Notes: generated from the sequence alone by a model not told the origin. DNA of 64,000 bases from Sorghum bicolor (GCF_000003195.3 NC_012879.2:60733671-60797670), one strand, 5' to 3'. Numbered from the stretch's first letter, positions 20,461 through 31,592 are shown. Numbers and translations: made by a program.

Positions 20461-22420
20461 ATTGTAATACCCGATTTTAAGGACAAAACCAGATATGCAC
20501 CATATGTGAGTCTTAGAAGTCAAATCTCATATATAGCTACAACTACAAATAAGGGGTAATATCAAAAGACAATGCATAAATATATAACGTACTTAGTATA
20601 AAAGAGATAACCTTTGATAGCAACAGCGGATAAACAACTCCAAACTTCGGGTATTAACTTCTCTCTACAGGATCCAACTGACTGGTTGATCACAAGCCTA
20701 AACTTCTCCTGAGGTTTGGGGGAGATAGCAAGAGTGAGTCAATGTCGAACTCCACAAGTATAGCAACTAGATTGTATAGCTTCCACAATCTCATGATCAA
20801 TGTGACATAAATAATGTAGAGCATTAAACAATAAATAATGAACGTATTAACACACAAAAATCATCACCCTTAATGTAGATGTCCCCAAGGCCGCTCATGA
20901 CCGTGAGCTCGGCTAGTATACTAGTTTTAACACTCTGCAGAGGTTGTACATCTTTACCCATGAGTCATGTTTTACCCTTTCGCCCGAGGTCGCGAGTCTC
21001 TTAACCCAATTCCTAGGGAGGCCGGCAGGGATCACTATGAAGCCTTTCAAAAGTTCGTCTAACATGTTAGGGCCGCAAGGTTTTCTTAGCGAGCAGATAT
21101 AGATACCCCCTTCCGAATGGCACATTGACGCGCAGCCTATACACATAAGGACAGAGGCTCGCACTATACCCGTGTCGGTTAAGCCCCTCTAGCGCCCTTT
21201 CGGGTAACCTCTAACAAGCTAGAAAAGGTCTTCATACTAAGCTAAAGCCAGAGCCATTATAGCCCTCATGGTTGCACTGTTGTCCCGGTTATCACTTACA
21301 GATAAATCATCAAGTGGCTAAAAAGTCATTTTTATCGTTTATTACTTAACATTAATCTAGTCACAGGATCATGATCACAGAAATAAAATCCAAATGCTAT
21401 ACTTGCCTTAATCCAATTGCTCTTGCTGATCCTTTTGGTTCTGCTAGTCTTTACTTGTTATCCAAGCTCTGATCTTGATCACGGAAGTACTCTTGTTCAC
21501 CACGAATTTCTCACCGTCTAAATCCGATCATCGATCATCAACACACAAACAATCGGAGACAACAAACACGAAGCAAACAAAGCTACAATTAGAATAGTAC
21601 ACCAATCATATAAAAACAGTATGAAAAGTTTATAAAACAATTCTACGCATCGCTACAATCTCACAGACGTAAAGATCACGAAAATCAGAGCTAAAACGGA
21701 GAAGATATGAATTTTCTAAGATTTTATGAAAAAAAGAAATTAATTAATTAAGGTCACGAAATTAAAAATTTTCAAACTGGTGAATTAAGTTTACTAACAT
21801 GTAGAGCTCATTAATACGAATCCAACGCAATTTGAACGGGTCAAAACAGAATTAAAATGAATATTGTATAAGCAATTTAAATCTGATGGCAAAATTGTAA
21901 ATACTTTTTCTCCTAAGCCGATCCAGAATACGTCTTTAGAATTTGAAAACGTAAACGGGGAATACGTAAAGGACCGCGGGTTATATTATGAAAAAGAGCA
22001 GGGGCTCTTTAGCAAGATTCGCAGTCGAAGGGGTACGGGCTAATCGTAGCCGTTGGATCGCGTTTCAAAGGCCCTGAATAGATCCTAGAGAGAGAGAGGG
22101 TCGCCGGCCGGAATAGGGCAGGCGTGGCAGCGCCATGGCCGGAGACTCGCCGGAGTTCGGCATTTGAGCGATTCCGGGCACTAATCGACGCGCCGAGAGC
22201 ATGGGGAGATAGCGGGGGTCAACGCGAGCTTACCAAGAGAACTTCGAAGGCTCGGGGAAGACTTGGAGGTAGTCGGCCACGCAATCCAGCGGACAACGGG
22301 GCCCTGCACATGTGAGGAATCTTGCCTACGAGCCTGTCTCGGTCGTATAAGGCTCAGTTCATTGGATGGGTTTTTCTTGTGAAATGTATGTGCCAAAAAG
22401 GTAAAGCTTTCATGAGTGTC
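20461..22420. other. Gene-free, probably transposon-derived
   Basis: Begins near TTGTAATACCCGATTTTAAGG, which resembles the start of some grass LTRs, but I could not find a matching end. 22060-22330 is GC-rich and reads like an LTR-retrotransposon leader or decayed coding sequence. No gene supported. Confidence 0.3.
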
Positions 22421-22425
22421 TCTAT

Positions 22426-23132
22426 CACTACTGGAAACTCGAATACTCATATGTGTGACCAGTTTTTCTATGTGTTTTTTGATACACGTAGAAAAAATAT
22501 AGAGCCTATAAACCTACAGCATGAAAACAGACATAAAGGTTGATGTTATCTCAAAAGCACATCCTAACGTGGATGCACATGGCGGCATAGGGCAGCGCAG
22601 GGAAGTACCTTGTCTTTTTTTGTCGATTGGCACTGGGTTAATAGTGATAGATGTAGCTTTGCTCACATGTATAGAACATATCAATACTTCTCATCCTTTA
22701 GTACTTGTTGTTCTTCTACTACACATGCCATCATGTGAAATTTTAAACTAGGCAAACATTACTGTATGTTACTTACAATATTATAAGATTTGTTGTGTTG
22801 TAATGCGACTACAGTATATTGTGATGTGTAATGAAATCATTATAAGGATAATATATATTTAATATGACATTGCTACTGTTTAAAAATAATTTTTTGTGCA
22901 TTTATTTCTTTTTTTCTATGAGTTCAGCTAAACCAACGAAAAATGTATTCTGTGCATGTAACACTGACAAAAAACTATTTTTGACGAGGAACCGACAAAA
23001 AGCACAATTTTCTGTCATTCTATTTCCATGGGTTATTTTCTATTGGTACATGATTAGAAAAATATTTTTCTATCGGAATTCATACTTTTTTTTTAGTTTT
23101 TACACACATGAGTATTCGAGTTTTCAGTAGTG
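22426..23132. mobile_element. Non-autonomous CACTA element, TSD TAT
   Basis: The left end CACTACTGGAAACTCGAA and right end TTCGAGTTTTCAGTAGTG are terminal inverted repeats extending about 30 bp (GAATACTCATNTGTG). The 3-bp duplication TAT sits at 22423-22425 and 23133-23135. It is 707 bp with no transposase, hence non-autonomous. It matches the CACTA (En/Spm) hallmarks of CACTA ends and a 3-bp TSD. Confidence 0.88.
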
Positions 23133-23317
23133 TATTGATGTGAGGCCTTGATTCAAACCCCGCTAGCTGAACCTAGCAGGATCTTTGCATACACCCAGGT
23201 CTGGGTGGCATGGTTGACAGCCTGTTTGATTTATTTGCATTGTATGCACTAATTTCTCGGGGTGATGTCCATGTAGCGGACGGTTTAGTGGCCACCCTTT
23301 TGCCCCTCCATGATTTT

Positions 23318-23428
23318 TAAGGAAGAAGGAAGAAGAAGAAAGAGAAGGAAGGGAGAGCATATATAGGAAGAAGAAGAAAGGGAAGGAAGGAAGAGGAAGA
23401 CCAAGAGAAAGAGGAAGAAGAAGGAGCC
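23318..23428. repeat. Purine-rich (GAA/GGAA) stretch
   Basis: About 110 bases of almost pure A/G on the plus strand, built from GAAGAA and GGAAGG units around a short CATATATAGG break. A low-complexity tract. Confidence 0.8.
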
Positions 23429-23439
23429 CGTGCTAGGTT

Positions 23440-24033
23440 CATGTGCTGCATCCGCCATTGGCACAAAGAAAACACGTTTTTCTTTGTATGTTAGTTGTCC
23501 AAGAACAAGCAGCGCTGTTGTTGACTAGATATAATAACCTAGTGAAACGAAGAAGAGGATAAGACGCCAGCTTCCTGCTTAGGCCCTTTTTGGTTCCACC
23601 CCAACTGAAACTACATTCAGTTAGATAATTGCCAAAACTATTCTGTGTAGCCAGCTATAGATAAAAGAGAATGGAGATTGCACTAAAGGAATATCGCACT
23701 AATTTTTGGCCTGCAGCTAAACATGTTAGGATCCTTATATATTTTGTTCTAAATTCTGAAAAACAACTTGAGAAACACACTTCCTTTCTTTTTTACCATA
23801 TAAACATATTAGTATTCGCAGTTTATATTCATCTTCCTTTCATGTCGTGTGTATATATAACTGATGACGAGCAAGCAGTACCCCGTTACCATGAATTCTT
23901 ACATTAATAACCATGCATTATATTACCAGCTAAGCTACCTGACACAAGAAAACAAATGGTCCTCCAATCCCAAAAAATTAAAGGTTGTTAGCATCGTGCT
24001 ATCAAGGTTCCCGTGAATATAATGCAGCTATAT
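23440..24033. other. Gene-free stretch
   Basis: No gene or element ends recognised. A few short open frames only. Confidence 0.4.
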
Positions 24034-24293
24034 ACTTTGTCTGTTCGAAATTATAAGTCAATCTAATAACATTCCTAAAAAATCAAAGTATCAGAAATTT
24101 GACCAAAATTTTTGAAAGAATTACTAAGATTTATAACATCAAATGGATATACTATCAAAATAGAATTAATAGAAAAAAAATCTAATGATACTTATTTAGT
24201 ATCAAAAAACACTATTATTTTATTGCATAAATTTGGTCATACTTGAAATATAGTGACTCTTTAAGAAAGTTAGAATGATTTATAATTTGGGAT
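24034..24293. mobile_element. Stowaway-like MITE, split by the copia element
   Basis: The left end CTTTGTCTGTTCGAAATTATAA pairs with TTATAATTTGGGAT at 24280-24293, continuing after the copia insertion as GGATGGAGAGAGTA (29147-29160). This is the CTCC.TC(C/T)GT...AAATTATAA type common in grasses. The copia target site lies in its terminal repeat. Confidence 0.65.
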
Positions 24294-24472
24294 TGAAGAA
24301 GAATAGAATGAGAGCCGACAGCAGTTTTCATTGATCATCTCAGTACATATACATGTTACAACACGTTGCTCTTTGGCAACCGCAAGTGTACATCGTGGAA
24401 CAAGTCTCACGTCGTGGCCGCGTCCGTCGCCTGGACGTTGGCATGTAGCGTGTATCACGCTATACCATAACC
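24294..24472 (-). repeat. 3' LTR of the copia element
   Basis: Starts TGAAGAAGAATAGAATG on the plus strand and runs to CATAAC, where the expected terminal CA is blurred by the adjoining C-run. Nearly identical to 28965-29143. Confidence 0.9.
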
Positions 24473-24491
24473 CCCCCCCCCCCCCCCCCCC
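24471..24491. repeat. C21 run at the copia polypurine tract
   Basis: Twenty-one C residues on the plus strand (G-run on the element strand), exactly at the position of the polypurine tract next to the 3' LTR. Likely polymorphic in length. Confidence 0.85.
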
Positions 24492-24522
24492 GCAGTTTGA
24501 AGAGTGGCGCCGATGAGGAGAT

Positions 24523-26140
24523 TCACCCCCCCGTGGTGGAATGGTTCATGGGCGCGACACAAATACTGGAGCGGAAGTGTTCGAACTGAGCTGTCGGAAG
24601 TCCCTTTGTCATGACGTCCGCGAACTGTTCGCCTGTCGGAACGTGCAGCACTCGGAGCTCACCGAGCTGAACATGTTCGCGAACAAAGTGGATGTCCAGC
24701 TCGATATGCTTGGTTCGCTTGTGGTGCACCGGGTTCGATGACATGTAGACGGCGGAGACATTGTCACAGAACACCACCGTCGCCTTCTGGACATCGCAGC
24801 CGAGTTCGCCGAGGAGCTGTCGTAACCAGATGCATTCGGCTGCAGCATTTGCCACGGCGCGGTATTCGGCCTCAGCGCTGGAACGGGACACGGTTCCTGC
24901 CTCTTGGAGGACCATGAGATGAGGGAGTCGCCCAAGTAGATGCAGAACCCGGACGTGGAGCGCCTGGTGTCTGGACAGCCACCCCAGTCTGCGTCGGAGT
25001 ACGCCGTGACGTTGAGGTCGGACGACGCTCGGAGAAGGAGACCATGCGACGTTGTCCCGCGAACATATCGTAGAATGCGCTTCAGGAGCGCCATGTGAGG
25101 TGCGCGGGGGTCGTGCATATGTAGGCACACCTGTTGCACGGCGAAGGCGACGTCGGGCCGCGTCACCGTCAAGTATTGAAGCGCACCAGCGAGGCTTCGG
25201 TAGTGGTGAGCATCATCCACGGCGGGTCCATCCGTGGACAGCTTCCCTTTGGCATCCACAGGCGTGCTTGCCGGCTTGCAGTTCGTCATGCCAGCACGTT
25301 CGAGGATGTCCTCGGCGTACCGATCTTGGGTGAGGTAGAAGCCTGCAGCCGTGCGCTTGACGTCGACGCCGAGGAAGAAGTTGAGGGTGCCCATGTCGCG
25401 AATTCTGTTTGAAGAAGTTGGACGATGTGTTGGAGAAGAGCCTCACCGGATCCAGTGAGAACTATGTCATCGACGTAGAGTAGTAGATATGCGGTGGAGC
25501 CACCATTCCGAAGCACGAAGAGGGATGTGTCGGACCTGGTAGCACGGAAGCCAAGTTTGACAGCATACTGGGCAAACCGTGTGTACCATGCGCGCGGCGC
25601 TTGACGCAAGCCATAGAGAGATTTGTCGAGAAGGCAGACAGCATCAGGACGGTCAGCATCGATGAATCCAGGTGGCTGCTGACAGAGAACATGTTCGTGT
25701 AGATGTCCATGGAGGAAAGCATTGGAGACATCAAGTTGTTTGGTTGGCCATTGGCGAGAAGCAGCAATGGTCAGAACAGTCCTGATTGTCGCAGGTTTGA
25801 CAACTAGTGAGAATGTCTCTCCAAAGTCAACTCCGGCGCGTTGAGTGAATCCACGGACCACCCATCGAGCTTTGTAACGTTCCAGTGTTCCATCAGGTTT
25901 CAGTTTGTGTTTGAAAATCCATTTGCCCGTGACAATGTTTGCACCGGACGGACGATCAACGAGACACCAGGTGCGATTGCGCTGTAGTGCGTCGTGCTCG
26001 GCGGCCATGGCAGCGCACCAATTGGGATCTTGGAGAGCAGCACGAACAGATTTGGGAATTGGTGAGATGGATGTTTGAGTGCTGGTTAAGGCATATCTGG
26101 GATTGGGTTTGACAACTCCAGCCTGAAGTCGGGTGACCAT
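24523..26140 (-). pseudogene. copia reverse transcriptase and RNase H, frameshifted
   Basis: 26140-25390 encodes the RT: WKARWVVRGF-type segment (KARWVVRGFTQ), QLDVSNAFLHG, SLYGLRQAPRAW and the catalytic YVDDIVLTGS. The frame breaks near 25390. The continuation GTLNFFLGVDV...QDRYAEDILERAGM and the RNase H stretch (TAYSDADWGG, TRRSTSGFCIYLG) lie in a second frame. After another break near 24905 come SRSSAEAEYRAVA, KHIELDIHFVRE and VPTGEQFADVMTKGL, the typical copia end. Catalytic motifs survive, but the reading frame does not. Confidence 0.9.
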
Positions 26141-26401
26141 TGGGTGTCTGACGGGTGCTGGAGAAGAGATGGGTGGGGATGCAGGAGGTGTGTGTTGGAC
26201 AGGTGGAGATGTGGTCTGTGTTGTGGTTGGAGAGGTGGAGGTCTGGGTAGTTGGTGATGAGTTTTCCAGTGGGATAATGTTGGTGGGTCATGGGGAGACC
26301 TGAGTTGGATGTGGTGCTGCTGTTTTCTGAAGAAGGATTGGAGCATCACACGGTGTAGTGTCAGGATGGTCTATTGTCGGATTTTCGTCAGTGGGGGAAT
26401 T

Positions 26402-27868
26402 CTAAAATGGGAATCTGGTTTCGTCAAACACAACATGTCGTGATGTGATGACTCGGCATGTTTGAAGATCGAGACACCGATAACCACGATGATTAGAGGG
26501 ATACCCAAGAAGAACACATGGCGTGGTGCGAGCACTGAGTTTGTGTTCCATTGTGGACGCTTGGTTGGGAAAACATAGACAGCCAAAAACACGAAGATGA
26601 GCATAAGATGGGGCGACGCCGAACAAGAGTTCGAAGGGCGTTTTGGGTCCACTAGCTTGACAGGGGCGTAGATTGATCAGATTCGTGGCCATGGATAGCG
26701 CCTCGACCCAGAATTCAGTTGGCATGCTGGCGTGGATAAGCAAGCTACGAATGCAGTCATTTAGTGTGCGAAGAATTCGTTCGGCCTTCCCATTTTGGGA
26801 GGAAGTGTAGGGACAGGAAAGGCGTAGAACGATGTCATGTTGCTCACAGTGGTGTCGAAGAGTTTGGTTATCAAATTCCTTGCCATTGTCTGTTTGAATG
26901 GCTAGGAGAGGGAGTTGAAACTGTGTCTGAACATAGGCACGAAATGCAAGTAGGCAGGGTAGTACATCAGATTTTGCACGAAGGGGAAATGTCCATGTGT
27001 AATGAGTAAAATCATCGATTATTACAAGATAGTACTTGAACCCTGAAAAACTAAGTACCGGAGATGTCCAGACATATGCGTGGACAATTTGAAAGGGAAA
27101 ATAGCTAGCTGAAGTGGAATGGGAAAAGGGAAGCCGAACATGTTTGCCTAACTGACAGCTATCACACACTGGAGGAACTTTGCTAGGAACAAAATCAACA
27201 TGACGAAGGGTTTGATGAAGAGCATGGCGTCCTGGATGTCCAAGGCGTTGGTGCCACAGATGTGATGTTGGTGCGGTGGTGACGAGCGCCGTGGCTGATG
27301 GTGGGTGTAGGGGGTAGAGCTCGCCACGACTGTTACATCGGAGGAGCACCGTTTGCGTTGGACGATCCTTGATAGAAAAACCGAAAGGGTCAAATTCGAC
27401 ACTAACATTGTTGTCTTGAGTAAGTTTGCGAACAGAGATGAGATTTTTGACTAGGGGAGGTGAAATAAGAATATTGTTTAGTTTGAGAGGAGAGGAGGTA
27501 GCAGGGATGATTGAAGATGCGTGGTGTGTGACTGGCATCGTGGTGCCATTGCCTACTAGAATAGGAGATGAGCTGAAGACAGGGTGGGAGGAGGAGAATT
27601 TACCAGAATTGGAAGCCAGATGGGAGGAAGCGCCCGTGTCCATGTACCATTCGGCGGTTTGAGGTCCCGTCGATGGTACGTTCGCCGTCATCAGAGCGGC
27701 GAGGAGTGCTTGATTGTTCCATACATCAGGTGTTGGAGTTGGTGGTGGAGGGTACGTGTTGGGGTCGCCGTTGCCGTGGAAGAATGCCTGATGTGGTGTC
27801 GTGCCGGGTCGAGGTCCGAGCACGCCGCCACCAGGCGGGCGGAACGGCATCTGCCAGGCCTGGACCAT
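26402..27868 (-). pseudogene. copia protease and integrase open frame
   Basis: 488-residue open frame of the pol region. It has the aspartic protease motif WYMDTGASSHL near 75-85, the integrase zinc-binding segment (LWHQRLGHPG...VCDSCQLGKHVRLPF), then the integrase core with YYLVIIDDFTHYTW, QTDNGKEFDN and SCPYTSSQNGKAER (the D, D, E pattern), and FGVAPSYAHLRVFGCLCFP. It ends in a stop before RT and is joined in frame upstream to gag across a stop at about 27875. Non-functional as a polyprotein in this copy. Confidence 0.92.
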
Positions 27869-27874
27869 GCCCGT

Positions 27875-28846
27875 CTAGGGGTTTGCGCCAGGAGGTCCAT
27901 GAGGAGGCCGGTAGCCGAATTGCTGTCCACCGAATTGCTGATGAGGAAAGCCGCGACCGCGGCCACGTCCACGCCCCCCTTTGTTGTCGTTGCGCGAGGT
28001 CGGTCCGCCAGTGTTGCCGGAGACAGGAGGGGGTGCAGGCGGGTTGTTGTTGGAGGAGGACCCGCCTTCGCCCGCAGTGGATGACGACGATCGGGATCCC
28101 CCGGATCCCCCGGCGGTGAGGAGAGCATGCTGGGCTGAGGTCTTGGCGTGCTCTTTGTCGTATTGTTCCTCCAGAAGAAGATAGGACCTGGCGGAGAGGA
28201 AGGTGTGTGGCGGTTGGCGCGACGTGATGGCCGGGATGGCATGGCGGTACCTGGAGCTGAGTCCGCGGAGCATGGTGAGAACTTGACTGGTCTCCTTGAC
28301 CGGTTGGCCGACGTCGCGGAGGGCATCGGCGAGCTGCTTCAGGCGACCGGTGTACTGGGTGATGTCCATGTCCCCTTGAACGAGGTTGCGGTACTCAGCT
28401 TCCAGATAGACGGCGCGATGGAGTTCGTTGTCGCGGAATTGATCGTGGATCTTCTGCCAGATGCTGTATGCCGTGGCTTTGGGGGCGCACACGATGTTGC
28501 GCACGTCCTTGGAGATGGAGATGTAGATCTAGCTAACGATGCACTGATCAATGACGACCCAGTCCGGATCGCGGCGTTGATCGATGGTTGGTGCCACGGA
28601 CACATGGGGAACAAGATTGAATTTGCCGAGAAAGGCGTCAAAGAAGCAACGCCATTCATCATAGTTGGGATTGGCAAGTTCAAGAACAACAGGAACATGA
28701 GATTTGATGTTCACAGTTTGGAGAACTGCGACAGGAGGGGTGGGGGCATCAGAACCGGCGCCGGCGGCGAAGGACAGGCCGGCATCGGAAGAGGAGGAAG
28801 AGTTGTCGTCCTCGATGTCAGCATCGAAGAGGGGATTGAGATCCAT
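27875..28846 (-). pseudogene. copia gag region with an in-frame stop
   Basis: The frame starts MDLNPLFDADI at 28846, stops at 28529-28531, and continues in the same frame (VCAPKATAYSIWQKIHDQF, then LEAEYRNLVQGDMDITQY, LKQLADALRDVGQPV), the retrotransposon gag/UBN2-type domain. The tail is Gly/Ser/Asn-rich with a GRGRGRGRGF basic stretch and no clear CCHC knuckle. A second in-frame stop at 27875 separates it from protease. Confidence 0.85.
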
Positions 28847-28952
28847 GGAAGAGGATCAGGACGCAGCAAGGTGCAGCGGCGGCGCGGTTGGCGGTGAGGG
28901 CGCGGCGAGAGTGCGGCGAGGCGGAGGATTTAGGCAAGGAGAGAAACCTGGA

Positions 28953-28964
28953 CAGCTGATACCA
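28953..28964 (-). promoter_or_regulatory. Primer binding site of the copia element
   Basis: Directly inside the 5' LTR on the minus strand: TGGTATCAGCTG, matching the 3' end complement of initiator tRNA-Met (TGGTATCAGAGC type). Confidence 0.8.
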
Positions 28965-29143
28965 TGAAGAAGAATAGAATGAGAGCCAACAGCAGTTTTC
29001 ATTGATCATCTCAGTACATATACATGTTACAACACGTTGCTCTTTGGCAACCGCAAGTGTACATCGTGGAACAAGTCTCACGTCGTGGCCGCGTCCGTCG
29101 CCTGGACGTTGGCATGCAACGTGTATCACGCTATACCATAACA
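28965..29143 (-). repeat. 5' LTR of the copia element
   Basis: 179 bp, TG...CA ends on the minus strand (TGTTATGGTATAGCG at the start), adjacent to the GGGAT target duplication. Confidence 0.93.
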
Positions 29144-29419
29144 GGGATGGAGAGAGTAAGTAATAAGCAATAATGCATGATAAATGGACTTTTTATTTTG
29201 TGCATATGCATGCAGATCTCATGTTTGAACAAACAAATACAGTAGTCGATAATATATATATGATTTTGAACAAGCCAACAAGCAGCTGGCACACGCCGCC
29301 ACTTGACACGATAGATGTAGTAGTAAGTAGGAGCCACGTACATACTACGGAATTGACTGCCGACGATCAACAGCTAGCTAGCTAGCTAGCACGGGACGTG
29401 TGTGTTCCAAAGCTGCTAG

Positions 29420-31048
29420 CTAGCTAGCAGGAAGAGGAGGGATGCTCTGCTCATTCCTGAAGAAGTCGTGAGGATCCACCTTGCTCTTCACGGCCGCCAG
29501 CCTATTGAAATTGTCATTGAAATACTTCTCCCCCCAAACCCTAGCCTTGGCGTAGCTGGTGACGTTACCATCCAGCTCGTTGGTCCCTAGGTCCAGGTCC
29601 CTGCAGTTCACGTACACAGCTCTTGGGTTCTTGGACACATATGGCGTCACATCGTCATGCGCTCCCCTCACCCAGCTCGTCATCCGCTTCTCCAACTCCA
29701 GCGCCGCCGTCCTGTTGTTGTCGTCGTCGTCGTCGAACCAGACCGCGTAGAGCTGCAGCTGGTAGAGGTAGTTCCGGTGCGGGAACGGCGTCGCCGACGG
29801 CGAGATGCTGCCCATCCGGCCGCCGTAGGGGTCGAGCTGGAGCAGGGACGTCGACGCCTCGGGCTTCTCGAGCCAGTTTGACCATATGCTCTCCCACGCG
29901 TGCCTTGGCATGGCCTCCTGCACGTAGTCGGACTTCACCTTGAGGTGGTAGTATGGGTTGCTGCTTCTGTTCAGGAGCACCTCCGGCGGCAAGTCCGCCG
30001 TGCCGTAGAAGAAGAAGACGGTGGATTTCACCCAGCTCATCTCCTGGCAGTCCTGTTCCGCCATTCCTAGGTCCGGGAAGTGACCTCGCATGGTGTCCAC
30101 GAGGCTGCTGCACCGGCCGAGGAACTGGGCGACGAAGTCCGCCTGCTGGTTCTGCACCATCACGCGGAGGTACAGGTCTCTGGGGAGGGCCGGCGCGATC
30201 GCCTGCCATTTGGTTATGAGGTCGACGGCGGACTCGTTCCTCCGCCGGCGGATGCTGAACACGGTGACGGTCTCCGTCACCGGCACCAACCGCACCTTCC
30301 AGGACAACACGACGCCGAAGCTCTCGCCGCCGCCGCCTCGGATGGCCCAGAACAGGTCCTCCCCCATGGTGCTCCTGTTCAGCAGCCTCCCCTCGGCGTC
30401 CACCACCACGGCGTCGAGGACGTTGTCGGCGGAGAGGCCGTATTTGCGCGACAGCACGCCGAATCCACCGCCGCTCAGGTGGCCGCCGATGCCGACGGTG
30501 GGGCAGCTTCCAGCGGGGAAGCCGAGCGTGCGGTTGGTGGCGGCGGCGGCATAGTAGAGCTCGCCGATCGTGGCGCCTGACCCGACCCAGGCCTCGGCTC
30601 TCGAGGCGTCCATGTCGATAGCGCGGAGCGCAGCGAGGTCGAGCACAGCGAAATCCCGCCGGTGGGGGTCGACGGAGGCGTAGGAGAGGCCCTCGTGGTC
30701 GTGGCCGCCGCTGCGCGTGCGGACGTGGACGCTATGGCGGCGGCCACAGAGCACGGTGGTCTGGACATGGGCGGGCTTGGTGGCCGCAACGATCACGAGC
30801 GGCCTCGTGCATGTGTCTGGCTCTGGCAGGGCGTAGCGGAGGTTCCGGGCAGAGGACAGAAGGACCGAGGAGTAGCTGTTGTTTGCTGGGGTGTAGATGA
30901 GGGAAGGCGGAATGTCCGCGGAGAGGCAGCCGAGGAATGCATCGACGACGACATCGCTGGAATAAGCTGAAGTTCTTGCGCTGGTGGAGAGGATGCAAAC
31001 AAGGGTTACGAGGAGGTGCAAGATTGTTGTTGGTGTTCTTGCCATCAT
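29420..31048 (-). CDS. Berberine bridge enzyme-like FAD-linked oxidase
   Basis: Intronless gene for a 542-residue secreted flavoenzyme of the BBE-like family, the usual family length. An N-terminal signal peptide covers about residues 1-28. The FAD-binding fold carries both residues for bicovalent FAD attachment: His116 in RSGGHDHEGLSY and Cys182 in AGSCPTVGIGGHLSGGGFG. The BBE domain ends the protein (YVNCRDLDLG, ARVWGEKYF, NFNRLAAVKSKVDP, FFRNEQSIP). Several NxS/T sites fit an extracellular protein. The start was set at the MMART double Met, because it gives a clean signal peptide and follows a TATA box by about 65 bp; the longer frame upstream is promoter sequence. Family members oxidise monolignols, oligosaccharides or alkaloid precursors; the substrate here is unknown. 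Cys replaces the usual Tyr of the YRDLD motif. Confidence 0.93.
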   Translation of the reverse strand: MMARTPTTILHLLVTLVCILSTSARTSAYSSDVVVDAFLGCLSADIPPSLIYTPANNSYSSVLLSSARNLRYALPEPDTCTRPLVIVAATKPAHVQTTVLCGRRHSVHVRTRSGGHDHEGLSYASVDPHRRDFAVLDLAALRAIDMDASRAEAWVGSGATIGELYYAAAATNRTLGFPAGSCPTVGIGGHLSGGGFGVLSRKYGLSADNVLDAVVVDAEGRLLNRSTMGEDLFWAIRGGGGESFGVVLSWKVRLVPVTETVTVFSIRRRRNESAVDLITKWQAIAPALPRDLYLRVMVQNQQADFVAQFLGRCSSLVDTMRGHFPDLGMAEQDCQEMSWVKSTVFFFYGTADLPPEVLLNRSSNPYYHLKVKSDYVQEAMPRHAWESIWSNWLEKPEASTSLLQLDPYGGRMGSISPSATPFPHRNYLYQLQLYAVWFDDDDDNNRTAALELEKRMTSWVRGAHDDVTPYVSKNPRAVYVNCRDLDLGTNELDGNVTSYAKARVWGEKYFNDNFNRLAAVKSKVDPHDFFRNEQSIPPLPAS

Positions 31049-31112
31049 TGACGCCGGCGTAATATTAATTAAGTGGCAACTGTGGAGGTGGCTTGGAGCC
31101 AAGGAGATGTAG

Positions 31113-31120
31113 TATTTATA
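31113..31120 (-). promoter_or_regulatory. TATA box of the BBE-like gene
   Basis: TATAAATA on the minus strand about 65 bp upstream of the chosen start codon. Confidence 0.65.
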
Positions 31121-31188
31121 GGCTACAGTCGATCGTACGTGTTGTTTGTGACCTTCATTTGCGGCTCTCTTTGTTTTATTAAAACATA

Positions 31189-31466
31189 CTCCCTCTGTCT
31201 TGAAATAAAGTGCATTCTGGTATTTAAAATGTATCCCTAAATATAGTATATTCATCAAAGAATAAGAAGATAATATCTACTTAAATAAAGTTACGGAAGA
31301 AGAAAGTAATTAAATGTTTACTAAGTACTGTAGATTAACTATAGTAATAAAACATATTCCCGTTGTGAATAGGATCAAATTTCAATAGATTAGAAAGTTT
31401 AGTGAGGATACATGCGTCTATTACCCTCTATCTTATTTTATCTTAGGTTAGAATAGCCACAACGGG
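31189..31466. mobile_element. Possible Stowaway-like MITE
   Basis: Starts ACTCCCTCTGTCTTGAAATAA and ends near CCACAACGGGAGGGA, an imperfect inverted-repeat pair around AT-rich sequence. It lies about 70 bp upstream of the TATA box of the BBE-like gene. Confidence 0.4.
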
Positions 31467-31592
31467 AGGGATTTCAGATCCTCGAATTTTAAACTAATTT
31501 CAGGTCCTCAAATTTTAAACTAATTTTAAACCCTAGACATCTTTCTCTAGGCGGTGAAGCCTAAATAATGAGCACTAGGCTCCGATACCAAT

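Larger units (their letters stand above)
24294..29143 (-). mobile_element. Ty1/copia retrotransposon, nearly full length
   Basis: 4850-bp element, minus strand, flanked by a perfect GGGAT duplication (24289-24293 and 29144-29148). LTRs of 179 bp (24294-24472, 28965-29143) differ at about four positions, so the insertion is fairly recent. On the minus strand the order is LTR, PBS, gag, protease, integrase, RT, RNase H, G-run polypurine tract, LTR, which is copia order. Two in-frame stops, a stop before RT and at least two frameshifts disable it. The compact size and short LTRs suggest the Hopscotch/Ale group (inference). It lies 276 bp downstream of the stop codon of the flavin-oxidase gene. 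Confidence 0.95.

Noticed and set aside
20461..22330. Full LTR retrotransposon beginning at TGTAATACCC
   Set aside because: No matching LTR end, target duplication or coding domains could be found by eye, so it is listed only as probable transposon-derived DNA.
27426..28897. Plus-strand open frames up to 249 codons at 27.4-28.9 kb
   Set aside because: Antisense shadows of the copia gag and protease region on the minus strand.
29655..30789. Open frames in other frames over the BBE-like gene
   Set aside because: The GC-rich gene yields shadow frames; only the BBE frame has domains.
31049..31258. 70-residue N-terminal extension of the BBE-like protein
   Set aside because: It covers the TATA box and has no homology-like features; the signal peptide begins at the internal MMART start.
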